Of a stretch of DNA of 64,000 bases, positions 1-7,056 are shown piece by piece. Location: NCBI GenBank assembly GCA_020831765.1, contig JAFIFY010000047.1:1-64000 (forward strand), given 5' to 3'. The position numbers and the translations under genes are program-made. This DNA is from Phycisphaeraceae bacterium (GTDB taxonomy: Bacteria; Planctomycetota; Phycisphaerae; Phycisphaerales; Phycisphaeraceae). Positions within the stretch are counted from its first letter, which is position 1. Each line of letters begins with the position of its first letter. Under the pieces are notes generated by a model that saw nothing but the letters and a program-made list of their open reading frames with translations, was not told where the DNA came from and made no database searches.

Positions 1-393
1 GACTACCTCACGCTCGACAACGCCCTCCCGGTCGAGTTCACCGACCCGAGCCTGCTGTACACCGTGGTGCTCCCGGGCGGCGCCACCATGGCGGTCGCGA
101 TGATCGATCCGGTGAGCGAACTCGTCAGCCCCGAACTCGTCGATCCACGCTCGCCGACCGCCATGGCGGTCGAGGTGGTGGCGACCCTGATGGCGACCCG
201 ACTGCAACTCCCCGACGCGCCGCGCGTGGCGCGGTCCCGGTTCGGCAAGACCCTTCACCGTGAACGAACTGACCTCGAATCATCATCGCCCATCGGCGGA
301 TCCGACGGTGGCCGGAGCATCACCGGCCCGGCGTCAGGACCAACCGCCATCCATCGCGCCGGTACGCCTGGTCGATATCCTCAGCCCCGATGA
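1..393 (+). CDS. C-terminal part of an unidentified protein (5' end outside window)
   Basis: An open frame runs from the first base to a TGA at 391-393. The first 85 or so codons have nearly uniform G/C third positions, typical of real genes here, and encode a mixed hydrophobic and charged sequence that I do not recognise. The third-position bias weakens after about position 265, where the frame runs into the next gene. The nominal overlap with that gene is 134 nt, which is long for bacteria, so either this protein has a non-conserved tail or the downstream start is misplaced. No function is proposed. Confidence 0.55.
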   Translation, partial: DYLTLDNALPVEFTDPSLLYTVVLPGGATMAVAMIDPVSELVSPELVDPRSPTAMAVEVVATLMATRLQLPDAPRVARSRFGKTLHRERTDLESSSPIGGSDGGRSITGPASGPTAIHRAGTPGRYPQPR

Positions 394-2074
394 TCTTCAG
401 GAAATTCAGGACGGCTTTACCTCACTGACTCGATTGGAGACGTTGATCCTCGATGGCAACGGCAGGGCGATCACGCAACCCACGGAACTGGACCGACTCC
501 ACGAAGGCGACAAGGCCCTTGACTGGCTCATCGAGGGGGATGAGGAAATGCCCGATGGCGATCAGCCCCTGGCCGCCCCGATCGTGGTTGAAGGCGCGGT
601 GATCGGCTCCATCGTCATCCAGCGGCATCGGTCTTCACAACCCCTGGTCGCCACTCCGATGCAGAAGGCGCTGCTCGGCTCGCGACTGAAGTCGCTCAAC
701 CTCAACGATGCCGAACTCGATGAGGTGTACGCCGCCGCCCTGGAGTGCGCCGGGTTCAACCGCGCGGCGGGTGTGCAGTTCCTCAATATTCTGGCCAATC
801 ATCTGGCCAGGCTCTGCTACCAGGAGTTCCAACTCTCCCAGCGGGTCGATGAACTCAGCGCGTTGTACCGCCTGAGCACGGTCCTGGCGGCGCACCGTGA
901 CGTTCAGCAGGTGCTGGACACCGCCGCGCGCTCGGCCGCGGAGGTGCTCGGCGTCAAGGCGGCAAGTGTCCGGCTGTTGAACCCGGACAACCAGGAACTG
1001 GTCATCCGCGCCGGCTACAACCTTTCATCGACCTATCTGGACAAGGGGCCGCTGCGCCTGCAGGGCAACGATCTCTTCGCCGCCGCGCTTCGTGGGCAGA
1101 TTGTGTACGTCGCCGACATGCGCACCGACCCTCGCGTGGTCTATCCTGATGATGCCCGACGCGAAGGAATCGTCTCGGCCATCATCGCGGGGATGATCTA
1201 TCAGAATCAGCCGATCGGCGTGCTCCAGTTGTTCACCGAGACGCGGCGCACTTTCAGCCGCTTCGAAATCAACTTGCTCCGCGCCATGGCCCAGTTGCTC
1301 GCCGCCGCCATCGAAAACGCGCGTCTTGAGGAGATGCGCCAGGAAAGCCGCGATGTCCAGCGTCAATTGAAGCTGGCCGCGGATGTGCAATACCGCATGC
1401 TGCCGGCCCGTTCGCCGGAACTGCCCAACTTCGAAATCGCGGCCCGTTATGTGCCCTGCTTCGAATTGGGGGGCGACTTTTACGATCTGATCGAGCTACA
1501 GGGACACGTGGGCATCGCCGTGGGCGATGTCGTGGGCAAAGGGATCGCGGCCAGCCTTCTCATGGCGGGCGTGCGCTCAAGTCTTCGCGCCTTCGCCGAA
1601 AACCTCTACGACCTCAATGAGATCATCCGCCGGGTCAACGTGGCCCTCTGCCACGACACGCTGGATAACGAATTCGCCACCTTGTTCTACGGGGTCATCG
1701 ATCCCCAGCGACGACGCCTGACCTACTGCAGCGCCGGCCACGAACCGGCGATTCTCCTCCGCGATGGACAGGTGCGACTGCTCGATGTCGGCGGCATGAT
1801 CGTGGGCATCGATCCCCGTCAGGTTTACCATCGAGACCTCCTGGACATGCGGCCTGGCGACCTGCTGGTCATTCATACCGACGGGCTTACCGATGCGCTC
1901 AGCTTCGAGGGCAAGCGCTTCGGGCGCGATCGCATCATCAGCGCCATCAAGGCCATGGCCGACAAGCCGGCACGCGATGTGCTCAATCACGTCCTGTGGG
2001 AGATGCGGCGATACGTGGGCCTGAATCAATCCACCGATGACACGACGATCGTCGTGGTCCGCTGCCGCGACTGA
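260..2074 (+). CDS. PocR-GAF-SpoIIE (RsbU-type) serine/threonine phosphatase
   Basis: This 604-residue protein probably relays a small-molecule signal into dephosphorylation of an anti-sigma-factor antagonist. Residues about 35-170 resemble a PocR sensor domain. Residues about 205-365 form a GAF domain. Residues about 375-602 are a PP2C/SpoIIE phosphatase with metal-binding motifs GGDFYD (near 403), GDVVGKG (near 421), TDG (near 540) and DDTT (near 592). There is no membrane segment, so it should be cytoplasmic. The GTG at 260 is the only plausible start I see, but it leaves a 134-nt overlap with the upstream frame. No partner STAS or HPK gene is adjacent in this window. The phosphatase assignment is firm; the ligand is unknown. 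Confidence 0.88.
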   Translation: MNELTSNHHRPSADPTVAGASPARRQDQPPSIAPVRLVDILSPDDLQEIQDGFTSLTRLETLILDGNGRAITQPTELDRLHEGDKALDWLIEGDEEMPDGDQPLAAPIVVEGAVIGSIVIQRHRSSQPLVATPMQKALLGSRLKSLNLNDAELDEVYAAALECAGFNRAAGVQFLNILANHLARLCYQEFQLSQRVDELSALYRLSTVLAAHRDVQQVLDTAARSAAEVLGVKAASVRLLNPDNQELVIRAGYNLSSTYLDKGPLRLQGNDLFAAALRGQIVYVADMRTDPRVVYPDDARREGIVSAIIAGMIYQNQPIGVLQLFTETRRTFSRFEINLLRAMAQLLAAAIENARLEEMRQESRDVQRQLKLAADVQYRMLPARSPELPNFEIAARYVPCFELGGDFYDLIELQGHVGIAVGDVVGKGIAASLLMAGVRSSLRAFAENLYDLNEIIRRVNVALCHDTLDNEFATLFYGVIDPQRRRLTYCSAGHEPAILLRDGQVRLLDVGGMIVGIDPRQVYHRDLLDMRPGDLLVIHTDGLTDALSFEGKRFGRDRIISAIKAMADKPARDVLNHVLWEMRRYVGLNQSTDDTTIVVVRCRD

Positions 2075-2109
2075 CGGAATCCACGAACGGCCCCGGGACG
2101 GCCCCCGGA

Positions 2110-2349
2110 CTATTCGGGCAAGCGGCTTGCCTGTCCAACCGAGCCGAACCGACCAAGAAGCCGATCCACCACCCGGTCAAGCACGATCTCGCCCAGCCGC
2201 TCATAGGCCGCCATCAAACCCTCAAGCTCAATCGCACCTTCCGACAGCGCCTGTCGCCTCAAATCATCAGGACGACGAATCAGAATCACCGGTTCGCCGA
2301 CCACCGGCCGCGAGGTTCGGAATCGATCGGGTTTTGCGCGCATCGTCAT
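2110..2349 (-). CDS. Small hypothetical protein
   Basis: A 79-residue reading frame lies convergent to the phosphatase gene. The ATG at 2349 is preceded by GGGAG with a 9-nt spacer, which favours it over the TTG two codons upstream. The predicted protein is basic at the N-terminus and then amphipathic (helical-looking segment around residues 40-70). I recognise no family. The last codons overlap a GGCAAG/CTTGCC hairpin at 2117-2131, so the C-terminus may not be conserved. It could still be a chance frame. Confidence 0.4.
   Translation of the reverse strand: MTMRAKPDRFRTSRPVVGEPVILIRRPDDLRRQALSEGAIELEGLMAAYERLGEIVLDRVVDRLLGRFGSVGQASRLPE
2117..2131. repeat. Short perfect inverted repeat between convergent genes
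   Basis: GGCAAG and CTTGCC flank a 3-nt loop just downstream of the phosphatase stop codon. It could be a dispersed REP-like hairpin or a bidirectional transcription stop. There is no T-tract. Confidence 0.4.
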
Positions 2350-2600
2350 CTTCAATTACTCCCGCACGTTCAATCGTCGCTTGAATTCCTTCGTCCAACG
2401 CACGTGGTCGCTGACGTGAATCTGGGCAAGCTCGGCGGACGAACCTGACGTTCGGTCAAGCGGGGCAAACCCTTCGTTTCTCCGGTTTGCCCACTCGCCA
2501 TCTCCGGTATCCCGCCGGTGCGATGCGCGATCGACTCTTTCCATTGGTATTCTCTTCCCGCGGCGGCGGCCAACCGCCGGGCCGATGCGGGGTACACGGT

Positions 2601-3956
2601 ATGAGCGACCAGCCTCAAAAACCTCAGGATGCCGGATCGGGTTCCGATCAGGCCGGAGCTTCATCATCCAACGGTAGGCCCATCCCGGATATCGCCGAGC
2701 GCCATCTCTGGCAGTTCGCATGGATTCGCGATCTCATGGTGCTTCTGCTGTTGGCGCTGATCCTGATGCTGATGCTGGCCGCCAGCACTGTGGTCACGCC
2801 CGTGCTCGTGGGTCTGGCCCTGGCCTATGTCTTCAATCCGCTGGTGACCTTCCTTTACCGGAAACGAGTCCCACGATGGCTGGCTTCACTGTCGATCCTG
2901 CTGATCGCCCTGCTGTTCGGTGCCGCGCTCCTGCTTTACGTCACGCCCAAGGCCATCGGCCAGGTCGCCGAATTGGTTCGCAATGTACCCGGACAGGTGC
3001 AACGGCTTTCGGATCGATACGACTGGCGGTTGGAGGAGCGGCTGGATGGTGTTCGGGATTCTCTTGAATCAACGCTGCGAGGAACTCTGGGGCTGGTCGG
3101 GCAAGCCGATGCCGTTGCCCAACCGCCGCCGGAAGCGATGGCCGATGACCCGGAGGACCGCGATCCGGAAGCCAGGCCGGCCGACGAGCATGGTGAAGAG
3201 CCCGATCCCGATGCACGGGTTCGGTCTCAGACGGGAACGCCGCAGTGGGAAGTGGACTATCAGCAACTGGCCGAGGGGGGCTGGCTGGCGACTCGCTGGG
3301 TGATGTCACGTCTGCTGGAGATTCTGGGCTTCTTCACCTGGCTGTTCATCTCGCTGCTGCTGGTCGCGGCGAGTTTCATCTATTTCAGTTGGCACCTGCC
3401 GGAACTGGGAAATCAGCTCGACCCGCTCCTGCCGCCGCGCCAGCGCGATCTGATCTGGCGAATGATCGGCCGGATGGACCGGGCGGTTTCGGCGTGGCTG
3501 CGCGGCCGACTGCTGCAAAGTCTGGTCGTGGCGGTACTGCTGAGCCTGGGCTGGTGGCTTGTCGGCGTCCCCTACTGGCTGGTCCTAGGCATCCTGGGCG
3601 GTGTTCTCAACCTGATCCCCTACGCTGCGGGAATCGCCTGGCCGTTGGCCGTGGGGCTGACGTGGGTCAGTGCCGTGGGCACCGAAGAACCACCCAGCCT
3701 CTTGTGGATCATTCTGGCCCCAACCATCGTCTACTTGATCGCCCAATTCGTGGATGGCTCGGTCATGGAGCCTCTGGTCCAGGGTAAGGCCACCGAGTTG
3801 AACTGGCTGGTGGTGCTGGTGGCGGTCATGATCGGCGGGGCCGTGTTCGGTTTCATTGGGCTAATCCTGGCGATTCCCGTCACGGCATGCATCAAGATCC
3901 TCTGGCAGGAATGGCTAAGACCCCGGCTTCTGGAGTATGTCCAGGGCATCGGATAG
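2601..3956 (+). CDS. AI-2E family (PerM/YdiK-like) membrane transporter
   Basis: This 451-residue polytopic membrane protein belongs to the AI-2E exporter/PerM superfamily, whose members include autoinducer-2 exporters and ion antiporters; the substrate here is unknown. Two hydrophobic helices follow a polar N-terminus (about residues 40-80). A third follows near 95-115, then a periplasmic-type region, then a cluster of about five helices in the C-terminal half, the usual family layout. An acidic, proline-rich insertion at about residues 170-215 makes it longer than the usual 340-380 residues. The ATG at 2601 was chosen because the frame upstream of it is not membrane-protein-like; the RBS is weak. 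It is probably monocistronic. Confidence 0.85.
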   Translation: MSDQPQKPQDAGSGSDQAGASSSNGRPIPDIAERHLWQFAWIRDLMVLLLLALILMLMLAASTVVTPVLVGLALAYVFNPLVTFLYRKRVPRWLASLSILLIALLFGAALLLYVTPKAIGQVAELVRNVPGQVQRLSDRYDWRLEERLDGVRDSLESTLRGTLGLVGQADAVAQPPPEAMADDPEDRDPEARPADEHGEEPDPDARVRSQTGTPQWEVDYQQLAEGGWLATRWVMSRLLEILGFFTWLFISLLLVAASFIYFSWHLPELGNQLDPLLPPRQRDLIWRMIGRMDRAVSAWLRGRLLQSLVVAVLLSLGWWLVGVPYWLVLGILGGVLNLIPYAAGIAWPLAVGLTWVSAVGTEEPPSLLWIILAPTIVYLIAQFVDGSVMEPLVQGKATELNWLVVLVAVMIGGAVFGFIGLILAIPVTACIKILWQEWLRPRLLEYVQGIG

Positions 3957-4034
3957 CCCCCGGGCCGACCGAAAACCCGCGTCCGCGACCCGTCGGGAAT
4001 CCCCCCGCCCCTCCGGAACCATTCCCGATCGATT

Positions 4035-4040
4035 ATGCTT
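4035..4040 (+). promoter_or_regulatory. Putative -10 element (TATGCT)
   Basis: TATGCT lies 40 bases upstream of the small SH3-like gene and matches the -10 form seen repeatedly in this window. It would give a leader of roughly 35 nt containing a GGAG site. No clear -35 element. Confidence 0.3.
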
Positions 4041-4080
4041 TGCCCTGCGGGGAACGACCCCCGATTCGGAGCCTCGATTG

Positions 4081-4374
4081 ATGACCGATTCCTCACCGCC
4101 CTTCAAGCCCGGCGACCGGGTGACGGTAACCCAGCAGATCCCCCACCAGAATCGCGCCTGGACCACATGCGTGACCGGCACGGTGGTTCGCTTCGAGCAG
4201 CGCAAGACAGGTTCCTGGTACGCCCACGCCAAGGATGACAAACTCTGGCTCGACCGGCTGATCCTGCGCAAGGATGATGGAGAGATCGTGGTCTGCAATC
4301 TGGACAACTACTCACGGATCGAGCCGTCGTCGCCCGAGTCCGGTTCCTCGACCGCCGCGGCGGAAAAGGCTTGA
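4081..4374 (+). CDS. Small KOW/SH3-like conserved hypothetical protein
   Basis: This 97-residue protein has a compact beta-rich core: residues 10-35 include a GDRVTVTQQI stretch followed by a GTVVRFEQRKTGSW stretch, reminiscent of KOW/SH3-like barrels that bind nucleic acid or protein. A tail rich in Ser, Pro and Glu follows residue 80. The start is the ATG with GGAG 9 nt upstream. It lies 6 nt before the sugar isomerase gene on the same strand, so the two are probably co-transcribed. No function can be given beyond the fold guess. Confidence 0.7.
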   Translation: MTDSSPPFKPGDRVTVTQQIPHQNRAWTTCVTGTVVRFEQRKTGSWYAHAKDDKLWLDRLILRKDDGEIVVCNLDNYSRIEPSSPESGSSTAAAEKA

Positions 4375-4380
4375 ATTGAC

Positions 4381-5271
4381 ATGGGAATATACGCTCCAAA
4401 GATCGGCGTCACGGCGGTCATGCTTCCTGAGTTGGACTTCCAACGCCAGTTGGCCCTGTGCTCGGAACTCAAACTCGATCTTTACTCCATTCGCCCGCGA
4501 ATCATCAGCGACAAGGCCCGTGGGGAGCCCTATTCAAACTGGGGCAATCATGCTTTCGACCTCACCCCGCAGCGCCTTCTGGATGAAGGTGACCGGATCG
4601 TTGCCCAGATCCGCGGCGCGGGCCTTGAGCCTTTCGGCACATTGCCGGCCGCCTCCACCGCCGACGCTCCCGATGCGATCCAGCTTCATCTGGACGGAGC
4701 CAAAGCCGCCGGAGCCGGACGGGTAAGGCTCAATCCCGAGAACTATCCCAATGGACCGTTCGATTTCGGCCCCTGGCTGGATACGGTCATCGACAAGTAT
4801 CGTGAAATCGTTCCCGAGGCCGAGAAGCGCGGCCTGAAGCTGGTGATGGAAACGCATACCCGCAGTGTGGCGGTCGATTGCGGCATCGCGCGCGAAATCT
4901 GCCGGGTCTTTGATCCGGCCGTCATCGGCGTCATCTTCGATCTGCCCAATTTCGCGCGGGAAGGCAATCTTCAGCCCAACCTGGCCGTGAGCATCCTCGA
5001 GCCTTGGATCGATCATGTCCACGTCGGCGCAGCGCGAAGGATCACGCAAACAGCCTACGATGCGGCGATCATGCGCCGAAGCGCTGAGCAGTTCTGCCCG
5101 CTGCCCGAGGGAGACTTGAACCTTGTCGAATGGCTCAACATGCTCAAGGCCGCCGGGGTCGATGCGCCCCTGATCATCGAGGACTTCACGCCAGGTCCCA
5201 GTGGCGAAGACCGCCTTCGCCGCGCGGCGGCTGATCTGCGTATCGCCCTCAATCACATCAATCGATCCTGA
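4381..5271 (+). CDS. TIM-barrel sugar phosphate isomerase/epimerase family protein
   Basis: This 296-residue cytosolic enzyme belongs to the xylose isomerase-like/AP endonuclease 2 superfamily, which uses a divalent metal to isomerise or epimerise sugars. The expected metal ligands sit at the ends of successive beta strands: Glu in METH (about residue 157), Asp in IFDLPNF (about 187), His in DHVHVG (about 214) and Glu in IIEDF (about 267). Length is normal for the family. The start at 4381 is 6 nt after the previous stop, with AAGG some 12 nt upstream. The substrate cannot be told from sequence; hydroxypyruvate isomerase and D-tagatose/allulose epimerase relatives are possible. Confidence 0.82.
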   Translation: MGIYAPKIGVTAVMLPELDFQRQLALCSELKLDLYSIRPRIISDKARGEPYSNWGNHAFDLTPQRLLDEGDRIVAQIRGAGLEPFGTLPAASTADAPDAIQLHLDGAKAAGAGRVRLNPENYPNGPFDFGPWLDTVIDKYREIVPEAEKRGLKLVMETHTRSVAVDCGIAREICRVFDPAVIGVIFDLPNFAREGNLQPNLAVSILEPWIDHVHVGAARRITQTAYDAAIMRRSAEQFCPLPEGDLNLVEWLNMLKAAGVDAPLIIEDFTPGPSGEDRLRRAAADLRIALNHINRS

Positions 5272-5306
5272 GCATGGCGCGCGGCGGGAATTGAGGATGA
5301 CGGTTC

Positions 5307-5797
5307 ATGGAAGCAACGCACTCAAGCCTGGCGTTTCTCCTGGGGCTGGGCGTGGGCGTTCTGATCCTCGGGGCGATCCTCTCGCTCGCCTAACCACGCT
5401 CTTCGTCTGGTGGGCCATTCGCCTGCTCCACGGCGAACGAAGCGGATTCCTTTCGGCCTTCCTGACGGTCCTGATCTTCGAAATCGTGCAGTTGGCCCTG
5501 GTCTTCACCGTCGCCCTGGCATCGGAGGTTTACGGCTGGACGGAACAGGTGACCGGGCTGGCAAGTCTGGGGCTGTTGCCAGTGCTGGTCTTCGCGTTCA
5601 GCCTGATCGTGGCCGCGCGACACAGGATGTCCATCTTCAGAGGATTCGCGGTGCTGATCCTCAGCCTCGTGCTCGCGTTGGTTGTGGTCCTGGTCATCGT
5701 GGCGATCGTCGCCGGAATCGCCCTGGCTGTGCGGTACCTGATCGATCCGGACATATCCGAAGTTGTCAGTCTGCTGATCCGGCCCGCCGTAGGATGA
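5307..5797 (+). pseudogene. Small polytopic membrane protein with an apparent frameshift near 5390
   Basis: The ATG at 5307 has GAGG 10 nt upstream and opens a frame encoding a clean hydrophobic helix (28 residues), which then hits TAA at 5391. The frame one base back continues from CTA at 5390 through about 135 residues with three or four membrane helices to the stop at 5797. In that second frame the part before 5390 is polar and Arg/Pro-rich and lacks a usable start or RBS. Joining the frames at 5388-5392 gives one coherent membrane protein of about 163 residues. The cause could be a real mutation, a sequencing indel, or recoding. The family is unknown. Confidence 0.6.
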
Positions 5798-5904
5798 ACA
5801 CCAGGACGGGGAAAGAAACGCAAGAAACCGATAGTTAATTTGGGATATTTGGAACTCCTGGGGAAGCTCGTGAGCGCGATTCAAGGGCTACTCGGCTCAT
5901 TATT

Positions 5905-5920
5905 ATGAGATTTTTCTCAT
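5905..5920. repeat. Small AT-rich inverted repeat upstream of the PEP-CTERM gene
   Basis: ATGAGA and TCTCAT flank a 4-nt T loop in an AT-rich 235-nt gap (5798-6033). It could be an operator for the PEP-CTERM gene or a weak stop for the upstream gene. Confidence 0.3.
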
Positions 5921-6033
5921 TCCGGTCCTTGCATTCGCCTTCTGATCGAGTAGTTTCCTCAATACGTTCATTAACCGGGAGCTTTGGAGGCGGTCTTCGG
6001 GGCCCGGGATTCCTTAAACTTGGGAGAAACGCA

Positions 6034-6876
6034 ATGTTCCGTGGATTCACTTCAGCAGCGATCGCGTTGGCGATTGCCGCGCCCGCATCGGCGTTGCCGA
6101 TTGAGCAGCGAACCTTCACCTTCACCGCGGCGGACCTGTTCAATCAGGTGTTCGTCGAGGGCCCCGACGGGAGCACGGCCGCCGACAATGGCGTGTTCAG
6201 TGGTGCCCGCCTGCTTCGCGTGGGGAGCAGCGGGACCCATGCCGACGTGGGACGAACCTATGTTGACAGTCAGATCGCAACGTTCCAGTCCCGATGGAAT
6301 CAGTATGCGGAAAGCGGATACGGGCTTTACACCTTCAGTCTCTGGGGCCTGAACAACAACGGCGGCAACTGGGGCGAGGACTACAAGCCTTACGAGTGGA
6401 TTTCGTTTGAGACGCCCGAGGGCTGGAATACTTCATTCCTCGATGCCCAGGCGACATGGCCCGGCTGGTACGCCGACGATGTCGCCCCATTCGGCCCCTA
6501 CACCTCGCTGCGGCCGGACTTCACCGTCGATGGCATGAGCTTCATGATTCCGCTCGATGCGGATCCGATGACGTTGAGCAGCCTTGAGTTCTCCGTGACG
6601 ATCGCGTTCAACCCGAACGATGCGTTCTGGGGCCAGGACACCAAGGGAGCGCCCAACGATCTCGATGGCCCGATGACCTTCTGGTTCGGTGGGTATATCG
6701 CCGGACTGGTGGAGACTCCGGAGGGAGCGGCCTGGGACACCCACCTCTACGAAGGCAACATGGTGCTTCGGTCGCAGCAAGCCGGCGAGCCGATTCCCGA
6801 GCCGGTGACTGGCACCCTGGCGCTTGGTGGGCTGATCGCCCTGGGCTGCTACGCCACCCGCCGCCGGCGAGCCTGA
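6034..6876 (+). CDS. PEP-CTERM sorting domain protein
   Basis: This 280-residue exported protein has a cleavable signal peptide (residues 1-21, ending near ASA), a beta-rich body with many aromatic and Asn/Gly residues, and a C-terminal PEP-CTERM tag. The tag consists of the IPEP motif, a membrane-spanning segment and a final Arg cluster, the signal cut by exosortase in extracellular polysaccharide-making bacteria. No exosortase gene is in the window. GGGAG lies 9 nt upstream of the ATG, which decides the start. The role of the body is unknown; it is probably a surface or matrix protein. It stands alone between an upstream AT-rich gap and a strong terminator. Confidence 0.88.
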   Translation: MFRGFTSAAIALAIAAPASALPIEQRTFTFTAADLFNQVFVEGPDGSTAADNGVFSGARLLRVGSSGTHADVGRTYVDSQIATFQSRWNQYAESGYGLYTFSLWGLNNNGGNWGEDYKPYEWISFETPEGWNTSFLDAQATWPGWYADDVAPFGPYTSLRPDFTVDGMSFMIPLDADPMTLSSLEFSVTIAFNPNDAFWGQDTKGAPNDLDGPMTFWFGGYIAGLVETPEGAAWDTHLYEGNMVLRSQQAGEPIPEPVTGTLALGGLIALGCYATRRRRA

Positions 6877-6945
6877 ATTTGATCGGACACAGCGCCCTCG
6901 CCTTCCGCAAGGGTGCCGTAACAAGCAAATAGCCGCGCAGAAACG

Positions 6946-6982
6946 CCAACCCCGATCGGCATGTCCGGTCGGGGTTGTTTTT
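6946..6982 (+). terminator. Rho-independent terminator after the PEP-CTERM gene
   Basis: AACCCCGATCGG at 6948-6959 pairs nearly perfectly with CCGGTCGGGGTT at 6965-6976 and is followed by GTTTTT. It lies 70 nt after the PEP-CTERM stop codon. Confidence 0.85.
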
Positions 6983-7041
6983 CCATGCCGGGTCGGCGGC
7001 AACGTTCCACCGCGGCGCTGGTTTAGCCGCAAGGGCCGGGG

Positions 7042-7056
7042 TACGATCCGGCAATG
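7042..7056 (+). promoter_or_regulatory. Putative -10 element for leaderless uvrB mRNA
   Basis: TACGAT at 7042-7047 is followed by exactly 6 nt and then the uvrB ATG. There is no Shine-Dalgarno sequence. A start site 6-7 nt after the hexamer would coincide with the A of ATG. Confidence 0.5.

Noticed and set aside
2356-2721. 121-codon minus-strand frame
   Set aside because: Overlaps the start of the AI-2E-type gene and is Arg-rich with no RBS.
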